From the NCBI GenBank assembly GCA_023443865.1, contig JAEZST010000016.1:1-41411 (forward strand): a stretch of 41,411 nt of DNA. Direction: 5' to 3'. Position 1 is the first letter of the stretch. The number at the start of each line of letters is the position of its first letter. The position numbers and the translations under genes were made by a program. Of the stretch, positions 22,743-31,668 are shown one piece after another. The notes below the pieces were generated by a model. It was given only the letters and a program-made list of their open reading frames with translations. It did no database searches and was not told where the DNA came from. Source of the stretch: Spirochaetota bacterium. GTDB taxonomy: Bacteria; Spirochaetota; Spirochaetia; Treponematales; Treponemataceae.

Positions 22743-25046
22743 CTAATACGCCGAAAGCGCGTAAATGGCGAGGAGGGTGACGAGCCGGCAGGTTTCGCTC
22801 CTCGCTTCGCCCGATTCTTCCCGCTCAAGGTATTCCTCGGCGCGGTCCATCATCCAGGCGAACACCGCGAGCTTGGGGTCTATCCGGGAGAGCAGCTCCC
22901 GGGTCGCCGCGGGGCCGAACAGGTCCGCGTAGAGCTTGCGCGTAAAGGCGATGGTTTCGCGGAGGGCATCCTCGCTGCGGTCCTCCACTAAGGCGGCGCG
23001 CAGGGCCTCGATCACGTCCCCGCGGTTTTTGAGGCGTTTGCGCTCCCGCTCGTACACCGCTTCCATGTTCGCCGAAAAGCGGGCGAGCAGCTTGGTAAAC
23101 CGCCCCTGGAGCACCGAGGGCGACCCGCTGATATATTGATAGAACTCGTCCGGTTTCCCCAGCATGTTGGCCATGACCATGGCGTACTGCTTGCGCGCCG
23201 TCGGCTTTTTCGCGGCCAGGAGGCTCGGGAAAATTTCCTCCGCGGACTCGTATACCCCCAGCCGGGCCGCCGCCGCGGAACTGATCTGCCGCATTCGGTC
23301 GCTCTGGCTTTCCCGCAGGAACCGCATGATATGGGGAATCGACTCCTGGTCGCCGATATCCGCCAGGGCCTCGAGGCAGGCCTTTTGCAGCTCGGGGTTC
23401 GGTTCCCATAGGCAGCCCACCAGGGCGTTCACGGCCTTTCGGTCCCCGATTTTCCCCAGCGAACGGGCGGCGGCTATGCGGATGTCCGAGTCCGCGTCGA
23501 GCAGGTGCAGTATGAGGGCGTCGACCGAGGCGGGCGAGGGAATGCGCCCCAGCGCCCGGGCGGCCTCTTCCTGGACCGCGGCCGCCGGATCGTCCAGCCG
23601 CTCGAGTATGTCCTTCAGGGCGAGGCGCCCCCCCTTCGCGTCGAATTTCCGCAAGATTCCCGCGTTCGACTCGATGGAACGGGACCTGCCAAGGGAATCG
23701 AGGCCCCGGTACGTGGCGATGATCTGGGGCCGCGCCAGCTGGCCGATCACGAAGGAGAAGCGCTCGCCCTTGCCCTCCCGGGTACGGGCCACCGCGAAGG
23801 CGCACAGGCTCCCCAGGACGATCGAAAGAATTTGCACGATATGGAAATTCCCGAAGGTAAAGGGCCCTACCGCCACGCGCGTTCCGGCGAGCGCGTCGCT
23901 CAGCACGCCGCCCACGAGCGAGCCCGGTGCCGAAACGAGGCCGCCGATTGCCAGATACCAGGCGACGTAGGCTACCCGGTTCTTTTCGGGAACCATGGAA
24001 AGCATCATCTGGTTGGAGCCTTCCCAGAAGGCCGGGGCGAGGAAGCCGAGGCCGATGGCGATCAGCGGCAGCACGATGGCGTAATTCGTCGGGGTAAGCG
24101 CGAGAAAGCCCGCCCAGGGAAGCACGAGCAGGGTTCCCGCCACTACCACGGGCTTTTTCCCCCAGCGGTCCATAATCGTGCCCCAAAACGGCGCCACCAG
24201 CACCCAAATGAACTGGGTGAGCATGCTCATGACCCCGAGCCAGGTATTCGGCGCGCCGATCCGGTTCGGATTGACGATATAGGGCGACTGGAAGGGACCG
24301 ATCAGGTTCATGGAGAAGATCGCGAGGCCAACGGCGACGGAATAAAAGACGAAGTTCCTGTTTTTCAGCGGCTCGAGGATAATCTTCGGGTCAAACTCCT
24401 GGCCCGTTTCCGGGGGATACTCGGGCGTGGATATCTGGATAAGGATATCGAAAAGCCCCGCCGCGGCGCCCACGGCGATAATCGCGCCGAACACCACGAG
24501 GGTATGGCTTCGTGGCACCAGGTCGAGCAGGGTGCTCGCGAGAAAAAACCACGCGATGTTCACGATCTGCAGGATGGACGAGCGCTTCATGAAGAAGGAA
24601 CCGCGCACCGAATCGGGCACGATGTCGGCGACCCAGCTCCACCAGCAGGCGCTCGAGGCGTTGGCGAACGCCCAGGAAACCCCCATGGCGACGGTAATGA
24701 TCGCGATCCCCCGCTGGGCGGACCCGCCCCTAGCCACGTAAAAGGCGACTATGGCGATCACCGCGGTGAGGGAACGGTGTATCACGTGTCCGATAATGAA
24801 CACCGGTTTCTGCCGCCCGTATTTTCCCCACAGGAATATGCCGCCGATCTGGAATACCGCGGTCAGCTGGATTACGGTGACCAAAAGGCCGAGCTGTCCC
24901 GCGCTCGCGCCGAGCCAATTCTGGAAAAATACGGTAAAAAGGGGCTGAATCGCGCATACGAGCTGCCACATTACGGAGGCCCCGCCGGATATGATCAATA
25001 CGTTCATGGCCCGGGCAAGCTGGGTTTGCGTCATTTGTTTCTGCAT
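22743..25046 (-). CDS. MFS transporter fused to C-terminal HEAT repeats
   Basis: A 767-residue inner-membrane protein. Residues about 1-440 form a major-facilitator transporter with roughly 12 hydrophobic segments and the loop GKYGRQKPVF in the position of the family signature; a WGTIMDRWGKKPVVV loop follows the middle. Residues about 470-640 are HEAT/PBS-lyase-like helical repeats (DPAAAVQEEAARALGRI, DADSDIRIAAARSLGKIGD, NPELQKACLEALADIGD), and a helical tail follows. The transported compound is unknown. The cytoplasmic repeat domain probably binds a protein partner. The ATG at 25046 begins MQKQMTQTQ with only a weak AGG before it. It starts the minus-strand run to 19104. Confidence 0.85.
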   Translation of the reverse strand: MQKQMTQTQLARAMNVLIISGGASVMWQLVCAIQPLFTVFFQNWLGASAGQLGLLVTVIQLTAVFQIGGIFLWGKYGRQKPVFIIGHVIHRSLTAVIAIVAFYVARGGSAQRGIAIITVAMGVSWAFANASSACWWSWVADIVPDSVRGSFFMKRSSILQIVNIAWFFLASTLLDLVPRSHTLVVFGAIIAVGAAAGLFDILIQISTPEYPPETGQEFDPKIILEPLKNRNFVFYSVAVGLAIFSMNLIGPFQSPYIVNPNRIGAPNTWLGVMSMLTQFIWVLVAPFWGTIMDRWGKKPVVVAGTLLVLPWAGFLALTPTNYAIVLPLIAIGLGFLAPAFWEGSNQMMLSMVPEKNRVAYVAWYLAIGGLVSAPGSLVGGVLSDALAGTRVAVGPFTFGNFHIVQILSIVLGSLCAFAVARTREGKGERFSFVIGQLARPQIIATYRGLDSLGRSRSIESNAGILRKFDAKGGRLALKDILERLDDPAAAVQEEAARALGRIPSPASVDALILHLLDADSDIRIAAARSLGKIGDRKAVNALVGCLWEPNPELQKACLEALADIGDQESIPHIMRFLRESQSDRMRQISSAAAARLGVYESAEEIFPSLLAAKKPTARKQYAMVMANMLGKPDEFYQYISGSPSVLQGRFTKLLARFSANMEAVYERERKRLKNRGDVIEALRAALVEDRSEDALRETIAFTRKLYADLFGPAATRELLSRIDPKLAVFAWMMDRAEEYLEREESGEARSETCRLVTLLAIYALSAY

Positions 25047-25207
25047 ACACCTAAAGAGATAACACTTCGGCAGGGGAAATGAAAGGGGGGAGGAAGAAGA
25101 ATCAAGAGCGAGGCAGAAGGCGTAAGGGAGGGAGAGCGCGTTATGGGCGGAGCCGCCGCCGAGAGGGTCGTCGCAGGGGCCACCTCGGAAGTAGGCATAG
25201 TAGGTTT

Positions 25208-25250
25208 CGTTTTAGCAGAAATGGCTCATAATATTGGCGTTTTGGCCGTT
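25208..25250 (+). repeat. Direct repeat block on the left of fic
   Basis: Two copies of CGTTTTAGC/CGTTTTGGC are spaced 30 bases apart, the first continuing AGAAATGGCTCATAATA. The block resembles that at 26850-26916 in sequence, order and spacing. The surrounding 25047-25317 gap holds no gene; it becomes AT-rich from about 25200. Confidence 0.55.
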
Positions 25251-25255
25251 CTTTA

Positions 25256-25264
25256 TGCTATACT
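25256..25264 (+). promoter_or_regulatory. Extended -10 promoter for fic
   Basis: TGCTATACT is an extended -10 element (TG-N-TATACT) with no good -35. It leaves a leader of about 45 bases before the AGGAG ribosome site at 25307-25311. Confidence 0.45.
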
Positions 25265-25317
25265 ATATGAAATAACAGACGTTTACCGGTATAGGGTTTT
25301 TTTTAGCAGGAGCCGAC

Positions 25318-26835
25318 ATGAAAAAAAGCGATATGGCCCTACGGAGCGCAGGATACGCCTTTTTAGCCGAAAAATACGCCTTGAAGGCCCTTCCGAATTG
25401 GCATACGTCCTTCGTCGCGCAAAAAGGCACCCCGCACAAAAGGGCGCTGAACGGGTATGTCGAGGAAGTATACCGTTCCCACTATTGGCCCGGGGAAACC
25501 GATACCGACCATCTCGAATTCGCCCTTAAGTATGACGGGGTCAATCTGGGCTTGCTGTACCTCGTTTTCCGGAACGCGCAAGAACGGGAACTCGCGGAGT
25601 ATATCCGGTCAAAACCCTCGGGGAAATACGCGAGAAAGGTATGGTTTTTTTACGAATTCCTGACGGGACGAACGCTGGACGTAGAGGATCTTTCCTCGGG
25701 CGCGTATATACCGGCGCTGGAAGAGGGCGAATACTATACCCTCTCGAAGGGCTTCAAACGGGCGCGATATCGCGTAACCGATAACCTCCCCGGAACCGCG
25801 GGCTTTTGCCCGCTTATACGGAAGACCGCGGCGCTTTTGGCCTTTGACGCGACCGATTCCCGCGCCCGGTACGAATCCCTCGTGGCGGGGTATCCGGCCC
25901 ATCTTTTGCGCCGGGCGTCGGCCTATCTCTTTGGCAAGGAAACCAAATCGTCCTTCGAAATAGAGCGGGTAACGCCGGATTCGCTCAGGGTGGAAAAGTT
26001 TGTCGCCGCCCTTGAACTGGCCGCGCGGGAAGACTTTTGCGACAAAAATAAACTGATCGAACTGCAGAACCGCATCGTGGACCGCCGGTTTATGGATTCG
26101 GATTATCGGGCGAGCCAGAATTACGTCGGCCAAACGGTGAGCTTTCAGCACGAGATTATGCACTATATCTGCCCCAAGCCGGAGGATATCCACGACCTTA
26201 TGGCCGGGTTGCTCCGTGCCCACGCGCGCATGGCCGAAGGCGGCGTTCCCCCGGTAATGCACGCCGCGGCCATCGCGTACGGTTTCGTTTTCCTGCATCC
26301 CTTTGAGGACGGAAACGGCCGCATTCACCGCTTTTTGATCCATAATATCCTTTCCCTGCGGGGCTTGGTTCCCGAAGGCATGATTTTTCCCGTATCCGCG
26401 GTAATGCTCAAATACCAAACGCTCTACGATTCGTCCCTCGAATCGTTTTCGCGGCCCTTACTGCCCTTGATCGAGTATTCCTTGGACGATTCGGGCCGCA
26501 TGACCGTCGCCGGCGATACCGCGCATCTATATCGGTTTATGGATATGACGGCCCAGGCCGAAGCGCTGTGCGACTTCGTAAATAAAACCCTCGAAGAGGA
26601 ATTGGTGAATGAACTGGGCTTTCTCGTGAAGTACGACGACGCGAAACGCTCCATGCAGGAGATCCTCGATATGCCCGACCGGCTTATCGATCTATTCATC
26701 CAGTTTTGCGTCCAGAATAACGGTCGGGTTTCGGCGGCTAAACGGTCCGCGTATTTTGGCGCCCTCACGGATACCGAGATTGCCGCGCTTGAGACGGCGG
26801 TGAATAAAAGTTTTGGCGCCCTGGTAGGGGAATAA
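25318..26835 (+). CDS. Fic-domain protein (adenylyltransferase type)
   Basis: A 505-residue Fic protein. Fic enzymes move AMP or another nucleotide part onto hydroxyl side chains of target proteins. The full active-site motif HPFEDGNGRIHR is at residues 327-338, preceded by a helical region with MHAAAIAYGFVF. The C-terminal 150 residues are helical with an apparent winged-helix-like end (NGRVSAAKRSAYFGALTD). I could not place an inhibitory (S/T)xxxE(G/N) helix with confidence. AGGAG precedes the ATG at a good distance. The gene stands alone, without an antitoxin, framed on both sides by AT-rich direct repeats, which suggests arrival as a cassette. Confidence 0.88.
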   Translation: MKKSDMALRSAGYAFLAEKYALKALPNWHTSFVAQKGTPHKRALNGYVEEVYRSHYWPGETDTDHLEFALKYDGVNLGLLYLVFRNAQERELAEYIRSKPSGKYARKVWFFYEFLTGRTLDVEDLSSGAYIPALEEGEYYTLSKGFKRARYRVTDNLPGTAGFCPLIRKTAALLAFDATDSRARYESLVAGYPAHLLRRASAYLFGKETKSSFEIERVTPDSLRVEKFVAALELAAREDFCDKNKLIELQNRIVDRRFMDSDYRASQNYVGQTVSFQHEIMHYICPKPEDIHDLMAGLLRAHARMAEGGVPPVMHAAAIAYGFVFLHPFEDGNGRIHRFLIHNILSLRGLVPEGMIFPVSAVMLKYQTLYDSSLESFSRPLLPLIEYSLDDSGRMTVAGDTAHLYRFMDMTAQAEALCDFVNKTLEEELVNELGFLVKYDDAKRSMQEILDMPDRLIDLFIQFCVQNNGRVSAAKRSAYFGALTDTEIAALETAVNKSFGALVGE

Positions 26836-26849
26836 CCCGTACTGATTCA

Positions 26850-26916
26850 CGTTTTAGCGGAAAATGGCATAATAATCGCGTTTTAGCAGAAAAGTTCGCG
26901 TTTTAGCACAATGGCG
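26850..26916 (+). repeat. Direct repeat block on the right of fic
   Basis: Three copies of CGTTTTAGC begin at 26850, 26879 and 26899; the first runs on as GGAAAATGGCATAATAA, matching the left block. It ends 100 bases before the pectinesterase stop on the other strand. No gene is present between 26836 and 27016. Confidence 0.6.
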
Positions 26917-27016
26917 TTCGCCTCAGTCGCCCCCGTCGCCCCTTGTTCCCCGCCTTGGTCGGCGGCTCCGACCGTGCTTCTCGCGCCATCAGTGCCCCGT
27001 CCTGCCTCGATCCCGC

Positions 27017-29488
27017 TTATATTCCGTATTCCTCCCGGAGCCGCGAAAGGTCCCATCGGTCCGGGGCTTCGGCAAAACGCGCCTCTATACGGCCGGAGCC
27101 GCCGCTCGCCGACAGCGCGACTACCCGGTTGAGGATGCGGTCCGCGTCGGCGTATTCCGCGGCAAGGCCGGGGGAATCGGTCAGGTCTGCCGTGCCGTCC
27201 AGGTAACCGGCTTCCGCGCCCAATCCGGCGCACCCCGCCGACTTCCAGCCCACGAGCGAGGCGTCGCCCAGGAAATAGTAGTAGGCGCTTTCGCGCCACC
27301 GCGCGCGGCCGAGTGTTCCGCGCCCCGCGAAGCGTACGTTAATGAGGGCGATCTGGTCGTAAAAGCCGGAACCGCCCGCGTTGCGGCCAAACCAGGCGAC
27401 CGCGCCTTCGTCTACGGAAACGGTCGAGTCTTTCAGCACGAGGCCCTTGCCCACCCAGGGCGGGTCTCCGGCGCGGATCGGGGTTCGGGCGACCATAAGG
27501 GGCGCGTCGGGGTCAAAGCCGTCGTTTACGCAGCGTAGGGTACACCGCTCGAAGAGGGCCGCGTCGGCGGAGCCCCAGATAAAATCGGTGTTACCCTCGA
27601 TATAGCAATCGTAAAACCAGGCGCGGCCCGCGATCTGCAGGGTGTCCTGGTTGCTTTTGAACGAGCAGTTCCGCGCCGCGAGCCGATTCCACGCGCCGCC
27701 GGCAAAGAAAAGGGTTTCCGCCTGGTTGTCCGCGTTGGGCTTGCGTACCCAGTCGTTCGCGAGGGACAGGTTTTCCAGGCGCAGGTTCGATCCGCTTACG
27801 TAAAAGCCCGCGCGGCCCGCGTTCGAGCCGTTCAAAAGGTTCGAATTCCGCCAGACGATCGCGCAGTCGTTCCCGCGGTCGTTTCCGGCGGGTCCCCGGA
27901 CGGTGACGTTCTTGCCGCCCGAATAGGAGACCGGTTCGCGGTACGCGCCGGGCGCCACGTTGATAACGACGTCGGCCGCGTCGGGAAGGGCGGTCGCGAG
28001 GGCGTCGAGTGCCGCCTGCAGGCTGCGAAAGTCGGCGCCGGCGCCGGGGTGTGAATTTACGGTAACGTTGTCCGCGTGCAGCCGGGGCGCGGCCCGCGTG
28101 GTAAAGCGCCAGGTCGCCGCTGCCGGATCGTCTGATAAGCCTGAGAAGGGCATGCCGTTCAGCGCGCCGGTCACGGCCGTCTCCGGAATGGCGATGAAGT
28201 ACGCGCTTTCCGCCTTGAGCGCCCCGGTATGGGGCTGGATACAGAGCCGGTGCCCTTCTACCCGGACGAGCTGGTCTCCCACGTTGAGCGTCCGCCCGCC
28301 GCCGCGGAGGGTTTCCCCGGCGAAGGAGACGGAGTCGGCGAGGGTTCCGTCGGCGGCGAAGATTTTTATCGAGTGGCCGGGATTCAGGGTCGGCGGCCCG
28401 TCGAATTCCAGGTACAGGGGCCCGTCGCCGTACGCGTCGCCTTCCCCGGGCGCGGGGTACGCCCTATCCGGCCCGATTTCGCCGTACGGGTCCGTTTTCG
28501 GGTACGATACGACGCATACCGCTATCGTCGCCGCCTTCCGTTCGTCCGCGGCGTTGATTACCCGGAGCGCGAAGGCGCCGGGCGCTTTCGGCGTAACGGC
28601 GAGGCGCGAGGGGAACGCGGCTCTGTCCGCGGAAATGACGGCCCACCGGGTTTCGAGGGCTACCGGGCCGGCTGCCGTGCCGCTTGTTTCGCCGCCGATC
28701 GGCGTACCGTCGGTCCCGTCAATCGCGAGCGTAATTCCCGCCGGGCCGCCCCCCAGGGCAAGGGCCTCCGCGTGAACGGTGACCGCCGAACCTCCCAGCG
28801 GAATTTCAAGCGAGGCGCGATCTACCGTCACCGAGGCGTTCCGCGTTTCCTCCAGGGTGCCGCTGCCTGAATCCCAAAGTAGGTTCCCGTCGCCACCCCG
28901 GATCGTGAAACCGGTCACCTCCGCGTCGACGTTTCCGAAGGCGAGTCCCGCGTACATCGGTTCGGCTCCCTTCCAAAACGCGGAAACGTCGGCGCTTCGT
29001 TCCCCGTTTACGCCCCAATACACGCGGCTTCCCGCGCGGCGGAAACGCGCGCGTACCGTCTGGCCGGCCTCGTAATTGAAGCCGGACCCGCCGGCCTTCA
29101 CCGAGCCGGGCCCGTCGGCGTACTGAAGGTTCGCGGTCAGGCCCGTGGAAAGAAGCGCGAAGGCGTACGCGGCGTCGGGATCGAAAGACTCAAACATGCC
29201 GAGGGCGATTCCGCTCGTGGAACTCACCTTGTTCCGCCCCGTCACGCGGACCGTCGCCTCCACTGAAAAATCGCCGGCGAGCCTGACCGGCCAGGCGATC
29301 AGGTTGGCGTTCATGTTCGCGTAGGTATTCACCCCGTCGGACTTGAATAGATTGCCGCTTTCGGGGAATACGTGATGGACCGTGAGTGTGCCGCCGGAAA
29401 GGGTTGCCGTCGCCGCGTCGCGGATATCGGACCGCGGCTGTTTCACGAACCAGGCCGCGCGCGCGTCCCGTTCTCCCGTTGTCGCCAT
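27017..29488 (-). CDS. CE8 pectinesterase-like protein with N-terminal carbohydrate-binding-type domains
   Basis: An 823-residue multidomain protein. Residues about 20-190 form a beta-sandwich of LamG/concanavalin type, about 195-330 and 335-470 resemble Ig-like domains, and about 475-790 are a right-handed beta-helix pectin methylesterase. The catalytic residues are visible: QAETLFF, SNQDTL (acid Asp), EGNTDFIWGSAD (nucleophile Asp) and the Arg in LGRARW, where plant and bacterial enzymes have LGRPW. The enzyme would remove methyl groups from pectin. The ATG at 29488 has AGAGGA in front and encodes MATTGERDAR, without any signal peptide, which is odd for this extracellular family. It is downstream of the pyrE terminator. 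Confidence 0.82.
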   Translation of the reverse strand: MATTGERDARAAWFVKQPRSDIRDAATATLSGGTLTVHHVFPESGNLFKSDGVNTYANMNANLIAWPVRLAGDFSVEATVRVTGRNKVSSTSGIALGMFESFDPDAAYAFALLSTGLTANLQYADGPGSVKAGGSGFNYEAGQTVRARFRRAGSRVYWGVNGERSADVSAFWKGAEPMYAGLAFGNVDAEVTGFTIRGGDGNLLWDSGSGTLEETRNASVTVDRASLEIPLGGSAVTVHAEALALGGGPAGITLAIDGTDGTPIGGETSGTAAGPVALETRWAVISADRAAFPSRLAVTPKAPGAFALRVINAADERKAATIAVCVVSYPKTDPYGEIGPDRAYPAPGEGDAYGDGPLYLEFDGPPTLNPGHSIKIFAADGTLADSVSFAGETLRGGGRTLNVGDQLVRVEGHRLCIQPHTGALKAESAYFIAIPETAVTGALNGMPFSGLSDDPAAATWRFTTRAAPRLHADNVTVNSHPGAGADFRSLQAALDALATALPDAADVVINVAPGAYREPVSYSGGKNVTVRGPAGNDRGNDCAIVWRNSNLLNGSNAGRAGFYVSGSNLRLENLSLANDWVRKPNADNQAETLFFAGGAWNRLAARNCSFKSNQDTLQIAGRAWFYDCYIEGNTDFIWGSADAALFERCTLRCVNDGFDPDAPLMVARTPIRAGDPPWVGKGLVLKDSTVSVDEGAVAWFGRNAGGSGFYDQIALINVRFAGRGTLGRARWRESAYYYFLGDASLVGWKSAGCAGLGAEAGYLDGTADLTDSPGLAAEYADADRILNRVVALSASGGSGRIEARFAEAPDRWDLSRLREEYGI

Positions 29489-29528
29489 GTTCCTCTCCCC
29501 GCTCCTCGACGGCGATTGCGCCGTAGGT

Positions 29529-29567
29529 AAAAAAAATAAAAGCCCGCGCGGGCGGTACCCGGCGGGC
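29529..29567 (-). terminator. Rho-independent terminator after pyrE
   Basis: On the minus strand GCCCGC (forward 29562-29567) pairs with GCGGGC (forward 29542-29547), followed by TTTTATTTTTTTTA. It lies some 43 bases after the pyrE stop and separates it from the pectinesterase gene. Confidence 0.7.
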
Positions 29568-29609
29568 CGATACGTTACGTCTCGGGACCGTCGCCCCTTC
29601 GGCGTACGG

Positions 29610-30209
29610 TCAGAAAATCTTTCTCGAACCCGGTTTTACGGCAGGGGTCTTGCCCTCGCGGCACAGCTCGCACTCCTCGGCCTCCCACAGCACCGCGGGC
29701 TGCCTAAGCGCCGCGAACAGGGGCCAGGAAAAGGGATCGGCCGCGTCCTCGGGCCTTCGGTCCACGATGCAGATGGAACCCACGACCTCGCCGCCCATCG
29801 CGCGGATCTGCACCGCCGTCTCCATGGTCGACTTGCCGGTGGTCACCACGTCTTCCGCGATGATAATCCTCTCGCCCGGCTTTATCTCAAAGCCCCGGCG
29901 CAGCGTCATGATGCCCTCGTCGTTGCGCTCGGTGAAAAAGGCCGGAAGCCCGAGCTGGCGCCCAAGCTCGTACGCCACCACGATTCCGCCCATCGCCGGG
30001 CCGATTACCGCGTCGGCCTCGAGCCTGCCCTCGGCGATCTCGAGCCTGATCCGGTCGGCCACGTCGCCGATTACCGCGGCAGCCCGATCCGGGTACTGTA
30101 AAAGCCGCGCGCACTGAAAATACTGGGAGGAATGCTTCCCCGAAGAGAGCAAAAAGTGACCGGTCAACATAGCCTTGCACTCGGTCAAAACCGAAACGAC
30201 GTCTGCCAT
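29610..30209 (-). CDS. pyrE: Orotate phosphoribosyltransferase
   Basis: PyrE joins orotate and PRPP to make OMP, the fifth step of pyrimidine synthesis. The 199-residue protein shows SGKHSSQYFQC, GPAMGGIVVAYELG, FTERND, and the PRPP loop IIAEDVVTTGKST. The C-terminal 25 residues carry CELCREGKTP, a two-Cys extension found in a subset of PyrE proteins. GGAGG stands eight bases before the ATG. A possible -10, TATACT, is at forward 30259-30264. No other pyr gene is near. Confidence 0.94.
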   Translation of the reverse strand: MADVVSVLTECKAMLTGHFLLSSGKHSSQYFQCARLLQYPDRAAAVIGDVADRIRLEIAEGRLEADAVIGPAMGGIVVAYELGRQLGLPAFFTERNDEGIMTLRRGFEIKPGERIIIAEDVVTTGKSTMETAVQIRAMGGEVVGSICIVDRRPEDAADPFSWPLFAALRQPAVLWEAEECELCREGKTPAVKPGSRKIF

Positions 30210-30440
30210 AAGGGCCTCCGGCGGTTTATACGCTCCGCCAACGCGTAAGATGCAGTAAAGTATAGCGCATGAGTAGGGAATTTAGGAAGGGGGAACGGGT
30301 TTGTTTCAAATAGCGTTCTGGCGCCGTACACGGGAAGCTCGTCGCTACGTCCTCGGGTTTTCAACCCTGCGGAACCGCGCGATCGCCACCCCGCTCATGG
30401 CCCGCGCGCGCAGCGTTATAGGTACAAAGGGCGCGTATGC

Positions 30441-30463
30441 AGACGCGGTCCCCCCTGGCTGCG
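30441..30463. repeat. Dispersed 23-bp intergenic repeat, copy 2
   Basis: AGACGCGGT to TGGCTGCG matches 12204-12226 except for one T/C. It lies in the 295-bp gap 30210-30504, 42 bases past the stop of the minus-strand methyltransferase gene. The rest of the gap holds the pyrE promoter zone and nothing I can call a gene. Confidence 0.55.
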
Positions 30464-30504
30464 GCTCATTGTTTCATCGGGGGCGAATTGGTCCCGGCGC
30501 GGGG

Positions 30505-31668
30505 CTATTGGCCCAGCTTGATCCAGGTAAGCTCGTGCTTGTTGGCGCCCAGGTGGACGATCGCGCTCCCCGGTATGGCGGCGAAGCGGCGGGTCGTTTC
30601 GTGGTCGGCTTCTCCCTGCATCTTTATCGTGCAGATAAAGTTCTTCGCGAGGCCCGATTCAAGCCATTTTTCCACCCATTCGAGGAGGCGCGGCGGGTAG
30701 CAGATTACGTCGGAGCATACCCAGTCCGTGGGGCCGAAGTCTTCGGGCTTGAGGGTAAAGGCGTCGTGTTTCAGGAAGCGGATATTCGGCTTGGCCATGA
30801 GGCCCGGCGCGAGTTCCGAGCGGTCGATCGCGGTTACGTTCGCGCCGAGGAGGTCGAGGACCCAGGTCCAGCCGCCGGGGCAGGCGCCCGCGTCCACGCA
30901 CGTGGAGCCCGGACCGGGGAGAACGGAGCGAACGGTACCGTTCGGGTTACCGGCCCCATGCGGGCCACTGCCCGGGCGGTCGGGAGCAAAACCCGCTTGG
31001 GCGTCCTTGGGCGTGGCCGTGGCCCCGTCTGGCCCCTTCGCGCCCTCTCGCGCCTTCCTTGAAAGATAATCCGCCCAGGTGAGGGCCTCGTACAGCTTCA
31101 GGTAGGCGCGGCTCGGCGGGTTTTCGTGGTCTTCCTCGAAATTGGCCCGTCCCGCGGGGAAGGGGCTCGAGGTCTCGGCCGAGGCGAAAAGGGTGCGTTC
31201 GTCCAGGAGGCTCCACATGCCCATGGGCGCGGTGGGTACGGACCAGGGGAATTTTTTCGGCTTGTCGTTTACGTAGGGAAGCCGTTCGCGGATTAGTTCC
31301 GCGCGGCGGAAGGCGGCGACGGGGTAGTGGGCCCAGTTTCGCTGGATCGAGCGGAGAATGTCCGAGGCCTCGCGAATGGTCGAGAAGGTTGCGACGAAGG
31401 GTTTCGCGAGGGCGTTTTGGTGCCAGTACGCGGTCGGGGCCGGGCCTTCGCGGTACACGAGGTCGCCGACGATCGCGGTTTCGCCGGGGGCCGGCGCTCC
31501 CTTGAGGGCCCGCTTTACGGCGGCGCCCATCGCCTCGGCGGGGGGTAACGCGGCGTTTTTCATCGCCTGGGCGTATCGTTTCGTGTCGGGGACTATCGAA
31601 AGCTCGGCTAAAAGGTCGTCTCGGAAACCCGGCGCGGCGAGCCAGGCGGCGCCGCCCAGGTAGGTCAC
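30505..31668 (-). CDS. FtsJ/RlmM-like rRNA 2'-O-methyltransferase
   Basis: A 387-residue SAM-dependent methyltransferase resembling RlmM, which methylates a 2'-hydroxyl in 23S rRNA. The N-terminal half is the THUMP-like RlmM part; the C-terminal half has CVDAGACPGGWTWVL (SAM loop), the Asp in VTAIDRSEL, CSDVICYPP, and the catalytic Lys in CTIKMQG. A Gly/Pro/Ala-rich insert of about 45 residues (near 215-260) separates the halves just before the SAM loop. The GTG at 31668 overlaps the TGA of the upstream gene (GTGA) and begins VTYLGGAAW; a longer frame to 31845 runs inside that gene and is rejected. Confidence 0.8.
   Translation of the reverse strand: MTYLGGAAWLAAPGFRDDLLAELSIVPDTKRYAQAMKNAALPPAEAMGAAVKRALKGAPAPGETAIVGDLVYREGPAPTAYWHQNALAKPFVATFSTIREASDILRSIQRNWAHYPVAAFRRAELIRERLPYVNDKPKKFPWSVPTAPMGMWSLLDERTLFASAETSSPFPAGRANFEEDHENPPSRAYLKLYEALTWADYLSRKAREGAKGPDGATATPKDAQAGFAPDRPGSGPHGAGNPNGTVRSVLPGPGSTCVDAGACPGGWTWVLDLLGANVTAIDRSELAPGLMAKPNIRFLKHDAFTLKPEDFGPTDWVCSDVICYPPRLLEWVEKWLESGLAKNFICTIKMQGEADHETTRRFAAIPGSAIVHLGANKHELTWIKLGQ

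Noticed and set aside
26850..26916. Repeated CGTTTTAGC as a small CRISPR array
   Set aside because: Repeats are only about 10-17 bases, irregularly spaced by 20-30, with AT-rich similar spacers and no cas genes.
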